Below, in pieces: positions 8,834 to 16,355 of a stretch of 22,522 nucleotides of DNA. Location: NCBI GenBank assembly GCA_032718475.1, contig JAUCBJ010001282.1, forward strand, positions 1 to 22,522, written 5' to 3'. Below the pieces are notes generated by a model. The model saw nothing but the letters and a program-made list of their open reading frames with translations. It was not told the origin of the DNA and ran no database searches. Each line of letters starts with the position of its first letter. The stretch's first letter is position 1. The DNA comes from Nemertoderma westbladi (Eukaryota > Xenacoelomorpha > Nemertodermatida > Nemertodermatidae). A program made the position numbers and the translations under genes.

Positions 8834-8919
8834 AGCGGAATTGTCGCGCACTAGAGGTGGATGCTATCTTCTCACCGGGAAGATAGCATGGGGGGAGTGT
8901 TAGCGTATTCAATTCCGCT
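8834..8919 (+). promoter_or_regulatory. Nested stem-loop enclosing polypurine tract and start of 3' LTR, copy 1
   Basis: The inner hairpin is perfect: ATGCTATCTTC (8861-8871), loop TCACCGG, GAAGATAGCAT (8879-8889). The likely polypurine tract GGGGGGAG (8890-8897) follows directly, then the LTR start. An outer perfect 10-bp stem, AGCGGAATTG (8834-8843) with CAATTCCGCT (8910-8919), encloses all of this and reaches into the LTR. Copy 2 keeps the inner hairpin unchanged and the outer stem. Polypurine tracts prime plus-strand DNA synthesis; the stem's role is inferred. Confidence 0.7.
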
Positions 8920-9469
8920 AGCCAGGCCCACACAGAGTTGGTTTTAAGCAATATTGGGAGCACGAGGTTGGTTACCAATCAACCTCGTGTCACCCCAATA
9001 GGCGGGGACAATAGGCCCCAAGGGAACACACACAGCGGGGGTCAGAGGTTACACCTCCGGGAGGGAGAGAGAGACAGCAGCGGGGGGAAGTACTCCCAGG
9101 GAGATGGGAGTGTGACAAGTGAGTTATTAGCCAATGGGGGGGAGGCATCGGCTGAGTAGTGTAATGCGGCCAACCGGTGCAATATATTACCAGTAACCGT
9201 GTTATTCATTCACTCATTAGCTAGCCAGTTCAGTTAGGGTAGGACGGCAACTTTTATTACCATTCAGCCGTTTATTCATTCATGTTGTCTGTATACTGCA
9301 ATTACTAACTGCATTCGCTATAACTGTGCTTATACTTTATACCATTTTATATTATATACATACCGAGCGATTAACAACAGGAAATCTAATAAACTCTTTT
9401 CACACGGCGGGACGCGTAAATAAATCTAACCACCGGATAAACCGGGATCCTCTATCTGATCCCGTCACA
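8898..9469 (+). repeat. 3' LTR of BEL-like copy 1 (572 bp)
   Basis: The LTR begins TGTTAGCG right after the polypurine tract and ends GATCCCGTCACA. Related LTRs start TGTGAGCGG and end with the same 12 bases, so the ends form a short inverted repeat (TGTGA/TCACA). A conserved CCAAT box at 9131-9135 precedes a TATA-like AATATATTA at about 9181. A possible poly(A) signal AATAAA lies at 9388-9393. Internal hairpins lie at 8952-9000 and 9444-9463. CGGTA (9470-9474) would be one target duplication; its partner is not in view. Confidence 0.85.
8952..9000 (+). promoter_or_regulatory. Conserved LTR hairpin, copy 1
   Basis: The outer stem is TATTGGG/CCCAATA (8952-8958, 8994-9000) and the inner stem CACGAGGTTG/CAACCTCGTG (8961-8970, 8980-8989). 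The same structure occurs in the copy 2 LTR (12713-12762) and the solo LTR (19532-19580), with paired base changes. This supports selection on RNA or cruciform structure rather than primary sequence. Confidence 0.7.
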
Positions 9470-10436
9470 CGGTATTATATAATACAGTATTAATTGGCAG
9501 TAGGCTACACTTGCATATTAAAAAATGACGCCGATAAACCCAACTTAATGAAGTAAAGCTGGAATACTCAGATATGGCAATAGACTGATAGGGCCGAGTC
9601 AAATGCTGACCGGTACTCAAGGCAGGGCTGCCTACCCGTCAGGAAATCTGTCGAGTTTGCAATTGGGATCAGCATTTTAACAATATTCCTCATCATGAAT
9701 TTAAGTATTGTAGTATCAAAAGACGCGCAAAACTCGCTTTCAATTAATATAAGCCACGGGTGAAATTAATGTGTATTTGAATCGATCGAAAATCTCTCTC
9801 CATAGAAATCAAGATAAAAAATTATCACAGCACTGCGTAATGACGTCAAATATGTAGCAGCCAATCACAGCCGATTTTCAAAATTGGCTTCCCGGGCTTA
9901 CTTAGACCGTTTCCATGTGTTTTTACAAAAACACACCCCGCCACTCGCTTCAGGGCACCTTCTTACCCCTTATTCATTTGTATCTAACAAAACAATTTTT
10001 TCGCGCTCCAACCCTATTGTACAAAAATAGAGAGTGAGCGTAGCTATAATTTGGGCGCCGGCCTGTTATAGATTTTCTGGTCCCTTTGCAAAATAAAATG
10101 GGGACATAAATGGTTTCCATAACAGCCGATCCTGTGAGCCACTATCACTGAGAAGTTCAAATACTAGAAGGGGTGGTTTAGGCTGTCTGTATGGACTAGG
10201 ACATCATATTTCGGTTTAACACAAGATTTGTGTATAGATATATATCTTGCAGGTAAAATTTATATGAATATTAATAATGAGTATAAGAGGGAAATAATGT
10301 AGGGTATGCCAACTAACTCCACCATAGTATTAATTGTTTTCTGAAGACTCATGATTGGTCGGATGTTTCTAGTGGCTGATCTATCAATTACCACCAATCA
10401 AGTTTACTGCTAATCGACTTTGTAAGGAGTAACTAA
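9470..10436. other. Unassigned DNA with CRE and CCAAT motifs
   Basis: No gene or repeat is recognised. A perfect cAMP-response-element palindrome TGACGTCA lies at 9841-9848 and a CCAAT box at 9861-9865, a spacing seen in animal promoters. No matching first exon is visible, so promoter function is only a possibility. Confidence 0.35.
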
Positions 10437-10444
10437 ATTAGAAC

Positions 10445-11676
10445 GGCGCAGAGGCGGTACGGCTGATGTCGCGTTACGGAAAGTCGCGTTACGGCAAATT
10501 TTCAGAGCTGCCGTAACGCGACTTTAAAAGTCGTGGTACTGCTACTCAAAAAGTCGCGGTACGGCTAATTGTCGCGTTACGGCTAATCTATTGTCTTGGT
10601 TTTACATAGGGAATCATTATCAATATTATTCTATGGTGTTTACGTACAGATGAGAAAGGTTCGAAAAATTTAATGTAATAATGTTTTACAGCATGGGATT
10701 TTCCAGGGGAGGGGGGGGGGGACTTTAACTAAAAAAAATTAATTTATTAATTATTATATTATTATTGTTGTATTGAGTACCCCAGTACACAGTACCATAT
10801 ATTGCCGAAATATTGCACTTTGAATTTATCATTATTTTAATAAAATCAAAAGTATCTCAAACTAAAGCTCTTGAATTAGCCAGTCATCGCCCGCGTATGG
10901 CATGGCGTAGTGTGGTATGGCATGGTGGTGTGGGTTGGAATGGTTCGGCCGCGAAGGGGTGGTTTGGTGGTGGGGTGGTTGGAATGGTTCGGCCGCGAAG
11001 GGGTGGTTCGGTGGTGGGTTGGAATAGTTCGGCCGCGAAGGGGTGGTTCGGTGGTGGGTTGGAATAGTTCGGCCGCGAAGGGGTGGTTTGGGGGTGGGTT
11101 GCGAAGAAATGGTTCGGGCCGCGAAGGGGTGGTTCAATACACCAAGATGCCAGTCGGGATCACCACCCCCTCCCAATGCAGCTTGACTTTCAACTGGGTG
11201 ATCGGCGGTTGGAAGGACGGCCATTGAATCCCCAAACAGAATGCAATATGGTCTCGGTAGTGAGCCAGGCGTTGGAACAACATCGATATGAAGTAGTGGA
11301 ATATGTTCCACAAAACCATTCATTGCTTCTTTGGCTGCTATTATTGACTGTAATCGGTATCTGTGCTTGAGGCTGTGACTAAGAATACCATAGAATACAA
11401 TATAATATTAAATGTGAGGTTGTCGAAGAACATCAGTATGAAAGATGGTAAAACATTATTACATTACATTTTTCGGACCTCATCTGTACGTAAACACCAT
11501 AGAATAATAGTGATAATGATTCCTATGTAAAACCAAGACAATAGATTAGCCGTAACGCGACAATTAGCCATAACGCGACTTTTAGAGTAGCCGTACCGCG
11601 ACTTTGAAAGTCGCGTTACGGCTAATCTCCCAAAAAATTTGCAGTAACGCGACAGTCGCCGTAACGCGACGACACC
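10445..11676. mobile_element. Non-autonomous DNA transposon-like element with long TIRs and 8-bp TSD
   Basis: The left end (10445-10689) and right end (11448-11676) are imperfect inverted repeats of about 230-245 bp. They share a run containing TTGTCTTGGTTTTACATAGG and CTATGGTGTTTACGTACAGA. The outer part of each end is made of short repeats of GTCGCGTTACGGC in both orientations. The flanks are ATTAGAAC at 10437-10444 and 11677-11684, a perfect 8-bp target duplication. The 8-bp length and nTnnnnAn pattern suit hAT, but the ends do not start CA/TA, so the superfamily stays open. I found no transposase. The interior holds a G-rich 40-bp repeat and some unassigned DNA. Confidence 0.75.
10937..11130 (+). 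repeat. 40-45 bp G-rich tandem repeat inside the TIR element
   Basis: About five units occur, each with TTCGGCCGCGAAGGGGTGG; TTCGGCC starts lie at 10944, 10988, 11028 and 11068, and a variant at 11113. The GGGGTGGTTTGGTGGTGGGG pattern could form G-quadruplexes. Short open frames across it on both strands are by-products of the repeat. Confidence 0.85.
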
Positions 11677-11853
11677 ATTAGAACTGGGCGTCCATAGGTT
11701 TCATTGCCATATACGGTCATATGGGGAATGTAGGATGCGAGGGTAGTAGTTACACCTAAGTGGGTGAATGTCAATAGTTTTCATTCTCATAAATAATTTT
11801 AAAATAATAAATTTACATTAATTTTTAATTACTGCATTATATTATAATTACAG

Positions 11854-12043
11854 GTCTACACAGTACCACCAGAATCCAAGGGAACTTTCACATTTGATTT
11901 ACCCAATTCGGTGTTCGCTCGAATTATTGGCATTGAACTAGTGAAGGACAAGGGCGTAGAGACGGGGGGGAAGGTGGGGAAACGTTCGAAGAACCATCAG
12001 TACGAACAGCAGTTTTTTATAATCGTGAAAGGATGTGCAGAAG
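11854..12043 (+). CDS. Possible internal exon of an unknown host gene
   Basis: An AT-rich, intron-like stretch ends in TTACAG at 11848-11853 and is followed by an open frame of 63 codons with GTC as the first codon. It reads VYTVPPESKGTFTFDLPNSV at the start and ends near QQFFIIVKGCAEG, where AAG/GTATTA at 12041-12049 resembles a donor site. Just upstream the frame is closed by TAA, as expected for an intron. Downstream the open frame continues to 12159 but the residues become AT-driven. The composition looks protein-like (mixed hydrophobic, KGTFTFDLP, FARIIGIELV), unlike the neighbouring DNA. I recognise no family. It could equally be a relic of another element. Start phase 0, end phase 1 if the sites are right. 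Confidence 0.3.
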
Positions 12044-12253
12044 GTATTACTGTTAATTATATATCCAATTATTATTCTCACAAAAATATAAAATGTAAGA
12101 TTACAGCGTTACAGTTGCATTACAGCTGGGCCTCCTACACATATGATCATATTCTGTAATCACTGGCAAATGGCTTACAAGTTAACATTTTTTTTTCATA
12201 TTTTTCTACTTACTGGGATATATAAATATTTGCCTAAATAATATATATCGCAC

Positions 12254-12824
12254 TGTGACGGGATCAGGGGATCCTGACTGGTTTGTTTTCGTTACGCGTC
12301 GCCACTCGTTGTGAGAATATAGTTAGTTGTTGCTGTTGTTCTGATATTGTTAATGAATAAGATATAATATAGTAGCAAGAAATATATATGTAAGTACGAT
12401 AAATAACGTTGTACCGGTAGTGGTGGTGACGGCGGTGACGGTACGAAAATGTCACCTAACTGCACTAATTAATGACTGAGTAAACTGAACAACCGACCGG
12501 TAGCAGGACAATATATATGTATGATTAGTACACTACTACGGCCTTCGTCCAGTGGATACTCTCCCCCCTGCTCTCATTGGCTGTTATCCCACTTCTCGCC
12601 TCCACCTCTGTGGGAGTGCTCCCCCCCCTCGCTGCTGTTACTTTCCCTCTCCCAAGAGGTTTGACCTATAACCTCTTTTGTGTGGCTCTTTTGGGCCGTA
12701 TGTTGTGCCCGTTATTGGGGGTGATACGAGGTTGATTGTAATCAACCTTGTACTCCCCAATATTGCTTAAAACAACACTTCCCAACTTTATGGGGTCGGT
12801 GGGGCGGAATTGAATCCGCTCACA
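12254..12824 (-). repeat. 3' LTR of BEL-like copy 2 (571 bp)
   Basis: On the minus strand this LTR begins TGTGAGCGGATTCAATTCCG next to a polypurine tract and ends CTGATCCCGTCACA. It shares its ends, CCAAT box (ATTGG on plus at 12576-12580), TATA-like ATATATAT (about 12511) and hairpins with the LTRs at 8898-9469 and 19037-19643. The middle has diverged, and no identical pair exists in the window from which to date insertion. Confidence 0.85.
12713..12762 (-). promoter_or_regulatory. Conserved LTR hairpin, copy 2
   Basis: On the plus strand the outer stem is TATTGGGG (12713-12720) with CCCCAATA (12755-12762). The inner stem is TACGAGGTTGATT (12725-12737) with AATCAACCTTGTA (12740-12752), with one mismatch. 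It is the counterpart of 8952-9000 and 19532-19580. Confidence 0.65.
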
Positions 12825-12896
12825 CTCCCCCCCCCCCCCATGCTATCTTCCCGGTGAGAAGATAGCATCAACCTCTAAGTGCACTTCAATTCCGCT
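12804..12896 (-). promoter_or_regulatory. Nested stem-loop, polypurine tract and LTR start, copy 2
   Basis: The 13-G run plus AG (12825-12839, read on minus) is the polypurine tract directly before the LTR. The inner hairpin ATGCTATCTTC/GAAGATAGCAT (12840-12850, 12858-12868) is identical to copy 1. The outer stem pairs GCGGAATTG (12804-12812) with CAATTCCGC (12887-12895). The tract has grown from 6 G in copy 1 to 13 G here. Confidence 0.7.
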
Positions 12897-13747
12897 GGAA
12901 ACCCGACCTACTATCGGGTGTGGGGCGGAGTTCTCTTACTTTGGAGTCGGCTTTCCAGGCCGCTCCCTATGGGTATGATGTTACTACCCTCTCTTGGTGC
13001 AACCGCAACCTATGTTGCACCAAGTCACCTGGCGTCTCGGTTTGAGACAATTGTGGATTTCTCTCACACAATTTTAAAAAGCTCTCTCACTCAAACTCTA
13101 ACCTCTCACTCTAACTCTCCTCTAACTCCACTCTAACTCCACTCTTACTCTCTCCCCACACCTGAATCACACTCGCTGTACTCTCCACCACTCCCAAAGG
13201 CGCTAATCTTATGCTACTACACTGTGCTATCATTCTATCTACTTACTACTTACTTGCTACTTACTCCCTAATTCTACTAACTCTCTAACTCTAACTAGCT
13301 CTCTTAACTCTACTAACTCCTAACTTTACTAACTCTTCTAAGTCTACTAACTCTAACTAGTTCTCTAACTAGCTACGTGGCGCTTTCGGTGCCCACAACC
13401 ACTCTGCTACTACCTCTATCTACGTGGCGCTTTTGGTGCCCACAACCACTCTGCTTACTACTCTCTACGTGGCGCTTGTGGTGCCCTTACCCGCCGACTT
13501 CTAATACTCCTATTGACTCCTAACTTTCTTACTATCTTACTTCTACTAACTTTCTGACTTTCTACTTACTATCTAGCTTCTACTAACTATCTGACTACTA
13601 ACTTCTTGCTATCTTCTACTAACTTTCATACTTCTAACTTTCTACTTACTATCTTCTACTTATTTATTATTTTAATTATTTTATTTTATTTTATTTAAAT
13701 AATTATTTGTGTGTGGGAAGGGCGTCTCGCCCTCATTCCCACCCCCC
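12897..13747 (-). other. 3' untranslated and repeat-rich region of BEL-like copy 2
   Basis: No gene is visible. A perfect 11-bp hairpin, CTTGGTGCAAC/GTTGCACCAAG, lies at 12993-13024 and is absent from copy 1. Three near-copies of a unit with TACGTGGCGCTTTCGGTGCC lie at about 13370-13495, inside CTAACT-rich low-complexity DNA (13220-13680). The conserved GGGCGTCTCGCCC hairpin is at 13720-13732. This replaces the 45-bp array and the 2.6-kb coding frame of copy 1. Confidence 0.6.
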
Positions 13748-15118
13748 TCAGTCCAAAATATTGGACGAATAAACTTCGTCTAAACTTCGAGGGCGATTCT
13801 TCCAACAGGCACTCTCCCACTGCTCCCCTTGTAGGTCCTGTAGGATTCGCCACACTCTCCTCGCCAATTCCAACTCACCAGGAATTGGTTCTCCCTCTTC
13901 TGCCACCCTAAAATCGGGTCTCTCCACCGCCTTCTTAACTTCCTGATCTCCTGGCAGCAAAATGCCACCCTTCATCTGGTCTCCCGGCGGCAGAATGGAA
14001 AGAAACTGAAAGAACAGACAAAACAGAACAAACAATAGTAATCCTATCCCTTTCCATCTTGTCTTCTTACTCGACTTCCCCATTGTCGGTATGCCTCTCA
14101 ACCAGACCGGCGTTTCTTCTGGACACTCCTCTGGACACTCCTTCCGACACTCCTCCGGACACTCCTCCGGACACTCCTCCGGACACTCCTCCGGACACTC
14201 CTCCGGACACTCCTCCGGACACTCCTCCGGACTGTTGTCCTCCAGACATCTCGCCGTCCGCTCCTCCGGGTTGTCCTCCGGACATCTCGCCGTCCTCTCC
14301 TCTCCATCCCCATACCGATACTTGCTGGGACCCTTGTTCCATCCCATTGCCTCTAAGTCTTCCGCGTCAAATCCATTCTCCTCCACCCACTCTCCTACTG
14401 TTACCTCCCCGTCTGGCTCATCTACCATCTCCGGTATCTTCTCTTCGTCCTCTGCGTCTACGGTGCCTGGTAACATGCACCCTGATGTCTCCGTCACCCT
14501 GGATGGAATCTTGGTTTTAACAGGGCCGCTAAGCGTCCATCCGAACGGTGTGAGGATCGCCATCAGATCCCGCTGTCTGTCTTCACCAAAGACTGTCTGC
14601 ATTCTCTCGTGGGCCGTCGGGCAGTCCATTCCTACTATAATGGATACCTTCCTCATCTCCAGGACCTCGTCCTTACTTGAGACGGTTGTTACCGCCATCC
14701 TATTCGGCCTCGTCTTTAGCCCTATCTCTTTGGCCACCCAATTCTCCACCAGCGTGAAGGCTGCTCCACTGTTGACCACCATTAATATCGTTACTGATCG
14801 ACCGCCCTTTCCTGATATCTTCACTGGTACTACCCCGAGTAGTACTTTCCTCTTTTGTCTTGCTACTGTCGTGCTTGTAGCCATGGTTTGGCCTCCAGTC
14901 TCATCCTCTCCTATTGCTGTTTCTCTACACTCTCCGGATCTGTGTCCTTCTACCACACAACGATGACATAGTCCGTTTGCGTCTGTGTAGGCTATACGAT
15001 CTTGTTTGGGCAACGCTTGCCAGTGCTTACAACTCATGGTCTTATGGGTTCCATCCCGATGTAATTGACATTCGAATCCTGCATTATAGCGTTCCCTGTA
15101 TAGTCCTTCACGTATCAC
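13748..15118 (-). CDS. BEL/Pao-like zinc knuckle and aspartic protease with PEEC-repeat/TM tail (likely inactive)
   Basis: This is 456 open codons; the first codon is GTG and the true start is upstream in gag. Residues 51-64 (CHRCVVEGHRSGEC) form a C-x2-C-x4-H-x4-C zinc knuckle. Residues 93-200 fit the BEL/Pao retropepsin: LLGVVPVKI, ILMVVNSGAAFTL with Asn 116 where the catalytic Asp is expected, an IIVGMDCP strand, and FGWTLSGP at 193-199. In usual BEL elements RT follows within about 100 residues. Here the protein instead runs into an acidic linker and about nine Pro-Glu-Glu-Cys repeats (residues 297-335). A basic segment (SSKKTRWKG) and a 19-residue hydrophobic, membrane-like stretch from residue 358 follow, then a charged tail ending at TGA next to the GGGCG hairpin. 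Maturation of gag would be its family role; the D-to-N change suggests this copy is dead. Confidence 0.75.
   Translation of the reverse strand: MIREGLYRERYNAGFECQLHRDGTHKTMSCKHWQALPKQDRIAYTDANGLCHRCVVEGHRSGECRETAIGEDETGGQTMATSTTVARQKRKVLLGVVPVKISGKGGRSVTILMVVNSGAAFTLVENWVAKEIGLKTRPNRMAVTTVSSKDEVLEMRKVSIIVGMDCPTAHERMQTVFGEDRQRDLMAILTPFGWTLSGPVKTKIPSRVTETSGCMLPGTVDAEDEEKIPEMVDEPDGEVTVGEWVEENGFDAEDLEAMGWNKGPSKYRYGDGEERTARCPEDNPEERTARCLEDNSPEECPEECPEECPEECPEECPEECPEECRKECPEECPEETPVWLRGIPTMGKSSKKTRWKGIGLLLFVLFCLFFQFLSILPPGDQMKGGILLPGDQEVKKAVERPDFRVAEEGEPIPGELELARRVWRILQDLQGEQWESACWKNRPRSLDEVYSSNILD
14121..14232 (-). repeat. 12-bp tandem repeat encoding Pro-Glu-Glu-Cys
   Basis: Nine consecutive 12-bp units (plus strand GGACACTCCTCC and variants) start at 14121, 14133, 14145, 14157 and so on to 14217. 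The period is a multiple of three, so the minus-strand frame stays open. Copy 1 has about four units at 4009-4056, so the array has changed length since the copies split. Confidence 0.95.
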
Positions 15119-15215
15119 AGATTCACTTCACTGATTTAGTGTTTTGGTTATCTAGACTCGGCCTACTGGGTATGTTGGGATTATGTTTATTTGTGTTGTT
15201 ATTTTCTTTCTGTCC

Positions 15216-15965
15216 CTACCATGGTGTGGCCCTACTCCCAGCTAACTGTGGGCTTGTAGCCCCCTGTGTGGCCGCGTGTGGTAGCGACTGTCTTACTCTC
15301 GGGAATGGATCTGCAGGATTGTGTTCGGGTTTAGGCCTGTTGTATTCGGTCTTTGGCGCCTTCCCCAAACTATCCTCACTATAGACTGGGTCTGTAATCA
15401 ACTCGGCTTCGTAGTTGAGGAAGTTTGACATTTCCTCTAGCCCTGGCTCCGCACCTTTCTTCTCCCGAGTGGAGAAGGCGATCTTCCTCCACTTGCTCCG
15501 TAACCAGATCGGCAGTGCCTGCGCTATCGTGGTGATGTTATTAGATGCGTTGAGTTCGTATGGCGCATCTAGCGTCTTCAACAGGATTAGCGCATTCCCG
15601 ACTTTGTTCGCAAACATCTTTATGCTAACGGGGTTATCCTGTAGGCAACCCGATGTTATACCCCTCAGGGTTTGCCGGATGATCTTGGCTGGGTGTCCAT
15701 ATTCCCTGTCTAGCGCCCGCCATGCTTTCGTGAAGCCACCCTCGATGCCCTGGTACTGCCTCACGATGTCGTATGCTGGGCCTCCTGTATACACCTGTAG
15801 ATATTATAGGCACTCCGTCTGCGTCAAGTTCTTACTTAATATCTCGTTGCTGTACATGCGCCGAAATTGCAGGTATTCTTCCGGCCTACTTCCGTCGAAT
15901 TTAAATGGCTCGACTGGTGGTAACTCGATCCTGGTCTTTAGTGCATCGATTAGTGTCGCCATTCC
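15216..15965 (-). pseudogene. BEL/Pao-like gag, N-terminal domain, with in-frame stop
   Basis: From the ATG at about 15962 the frame reads MATLIDALKTRIELPPVEPF and continues KFDGSRPEEYLQFRRMYSNE, a start typical of the BEL gag domain (DUF1759-like: LPP-x-F-x-G followed by a W/Y-x-F helix). A TAA at about 15801-15803 interrupts it in frame just before YLQVYTGGPAYDIV, a family-typical Leu-x-Gly-x-Ala helix, and the domain then continues through ALPIWLRSKWRKIAF to a TAG at 15216-15218. About 100 bp of decayed sequence and a frame change separate it from the zinc-knuckle ORF that begins at 15118. Gag would form the particle shell. Upstream, the same frame runs without a stop into the Penelope-like fragment, giving a chance in-frame fusion. 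Confidence 0.7.
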
Positions 15966-16354
15966 CACAGTCTTACCCTGTTCACTCCCATCATTGGCTG
16001 TCCCATCCTGGTGTTGTCTAACGCGTTCAAACAAGTGTTGGATTGTGTGTCCAACATATTCCCCCTTACAAGAGGTAAAAGAGAAAGAGTAAACGACATT
16101 AGACGCAAGGATTTCCGGGATGGAGTTTCTGAGAGATGGGAGTGAATCGCACAGTTTAGATGTTGTGAAAACAAACTGAACTGGCCGTGTGCAAGACCTG
16201 GGTATAAGACCACGTATCTTTCAAACAAACAGATCATTTGCCCGACCTCGATACTCGAACTTACAGATAATAGGCTTGGAATCATCAGCAGCTGCCTGGT
16301 CGACCGGATCAATGACCTTGGTGGGGACAGCTGTTGGTGCCTCGCCCCCAGAAC
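15966..16354 (-). pseudogene. Inverted Penelope-like fragment (RT C-terminal linker to GIY-YIG region)
   Basis: This 389-bp stretch is the reverse complement of 16870-17258 with a small percentage of mismatches and no obvious gap. It encodes on the minus strand the same C-terminal region as the plus-strand Penelope ORF, ending in ERVRQHQD and SEQGKTV. It has no start or 3' end of its own. At 16354/16355 it meets the plus-strand element head to head, and at 15965/15966 it meets BEL gag. Open frames on its other strands are shadows. Penelope-like elements often carry inverted partial copies at their 5' end, which is the likely origin. Confidence 0.8.
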
Positions 16355-16355
16355 T

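Larger units (their letters stand above)
3926..9469 (+). mobile_element. BEL/Pao-like LTR retroelement, copy 1 (5'-truncated)
   Basis: Similarity to minus-strand copy 2 covers the coding tail (3926-4450), the GGGCG hairpin block (about 4476-4510), the 3' UTR (about 8540-8890), the polypurine tract and the 3' LTR (8898-9469). The 5' LTR, gag and most of the protease are missing, cut off by LINE B at 3925. Between the shared blocks, copy 1 alone carries a 45-bp repeat array and a long coding frame (5639-8200). No RT, RNase H or integrase motif is visible anywhere in it. BEL/Pao assignment comes from copy 2's gag and protease. Confidence 0.75.
12254..15965 (-). mobile_element. BEL/Pao-like LTR retroelement, copy 2 (5' end lost)
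   Basis: On the minus strand the order is gag (15965-15216), zinc knuckle/protease/PEEC tail (15118-13748), conserved GGGCG hairpin, repeat-rich UTR, polypurine tract and 3' LTR (12824-12254). The 5' LTR and leader are absent: at 15965/15966, within a few bases of the likely gag ATG, the sequence changes to a Penelope-like fragment. No RT, RNase H or integrase is present between protease and LTR, and the exonuclease/zinc-knuckle frame of copy 1 is missing too. BEL/Pao is supported by the gag domain, the C-x2-C-x4-H-x4-C knuckle and the protease-end motif FGWTLSGP. Confidence 0.8.

Noticed and set aside
9841-9865. CRE plus CCAAT as a host promoter
   Set aside because: The motifs are present, but no transcript start, first exon or conserved neighbour is visible, so I list them only as motifs.
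10862-11323. Open frames on both strands over the G-rich repeat
   Set aside because: The repeats are near-multiples of three and keep several frames open; there is no conserved domain.
14059-14966. Plus-strand ORFs with DTPPDTPP or SSGHSSGH repeats
   Set aside because: They are other-frame readings of the 12-bp array and the protease gene on the minus strand, which has recognisable zinc-knuckle and protease motifs.
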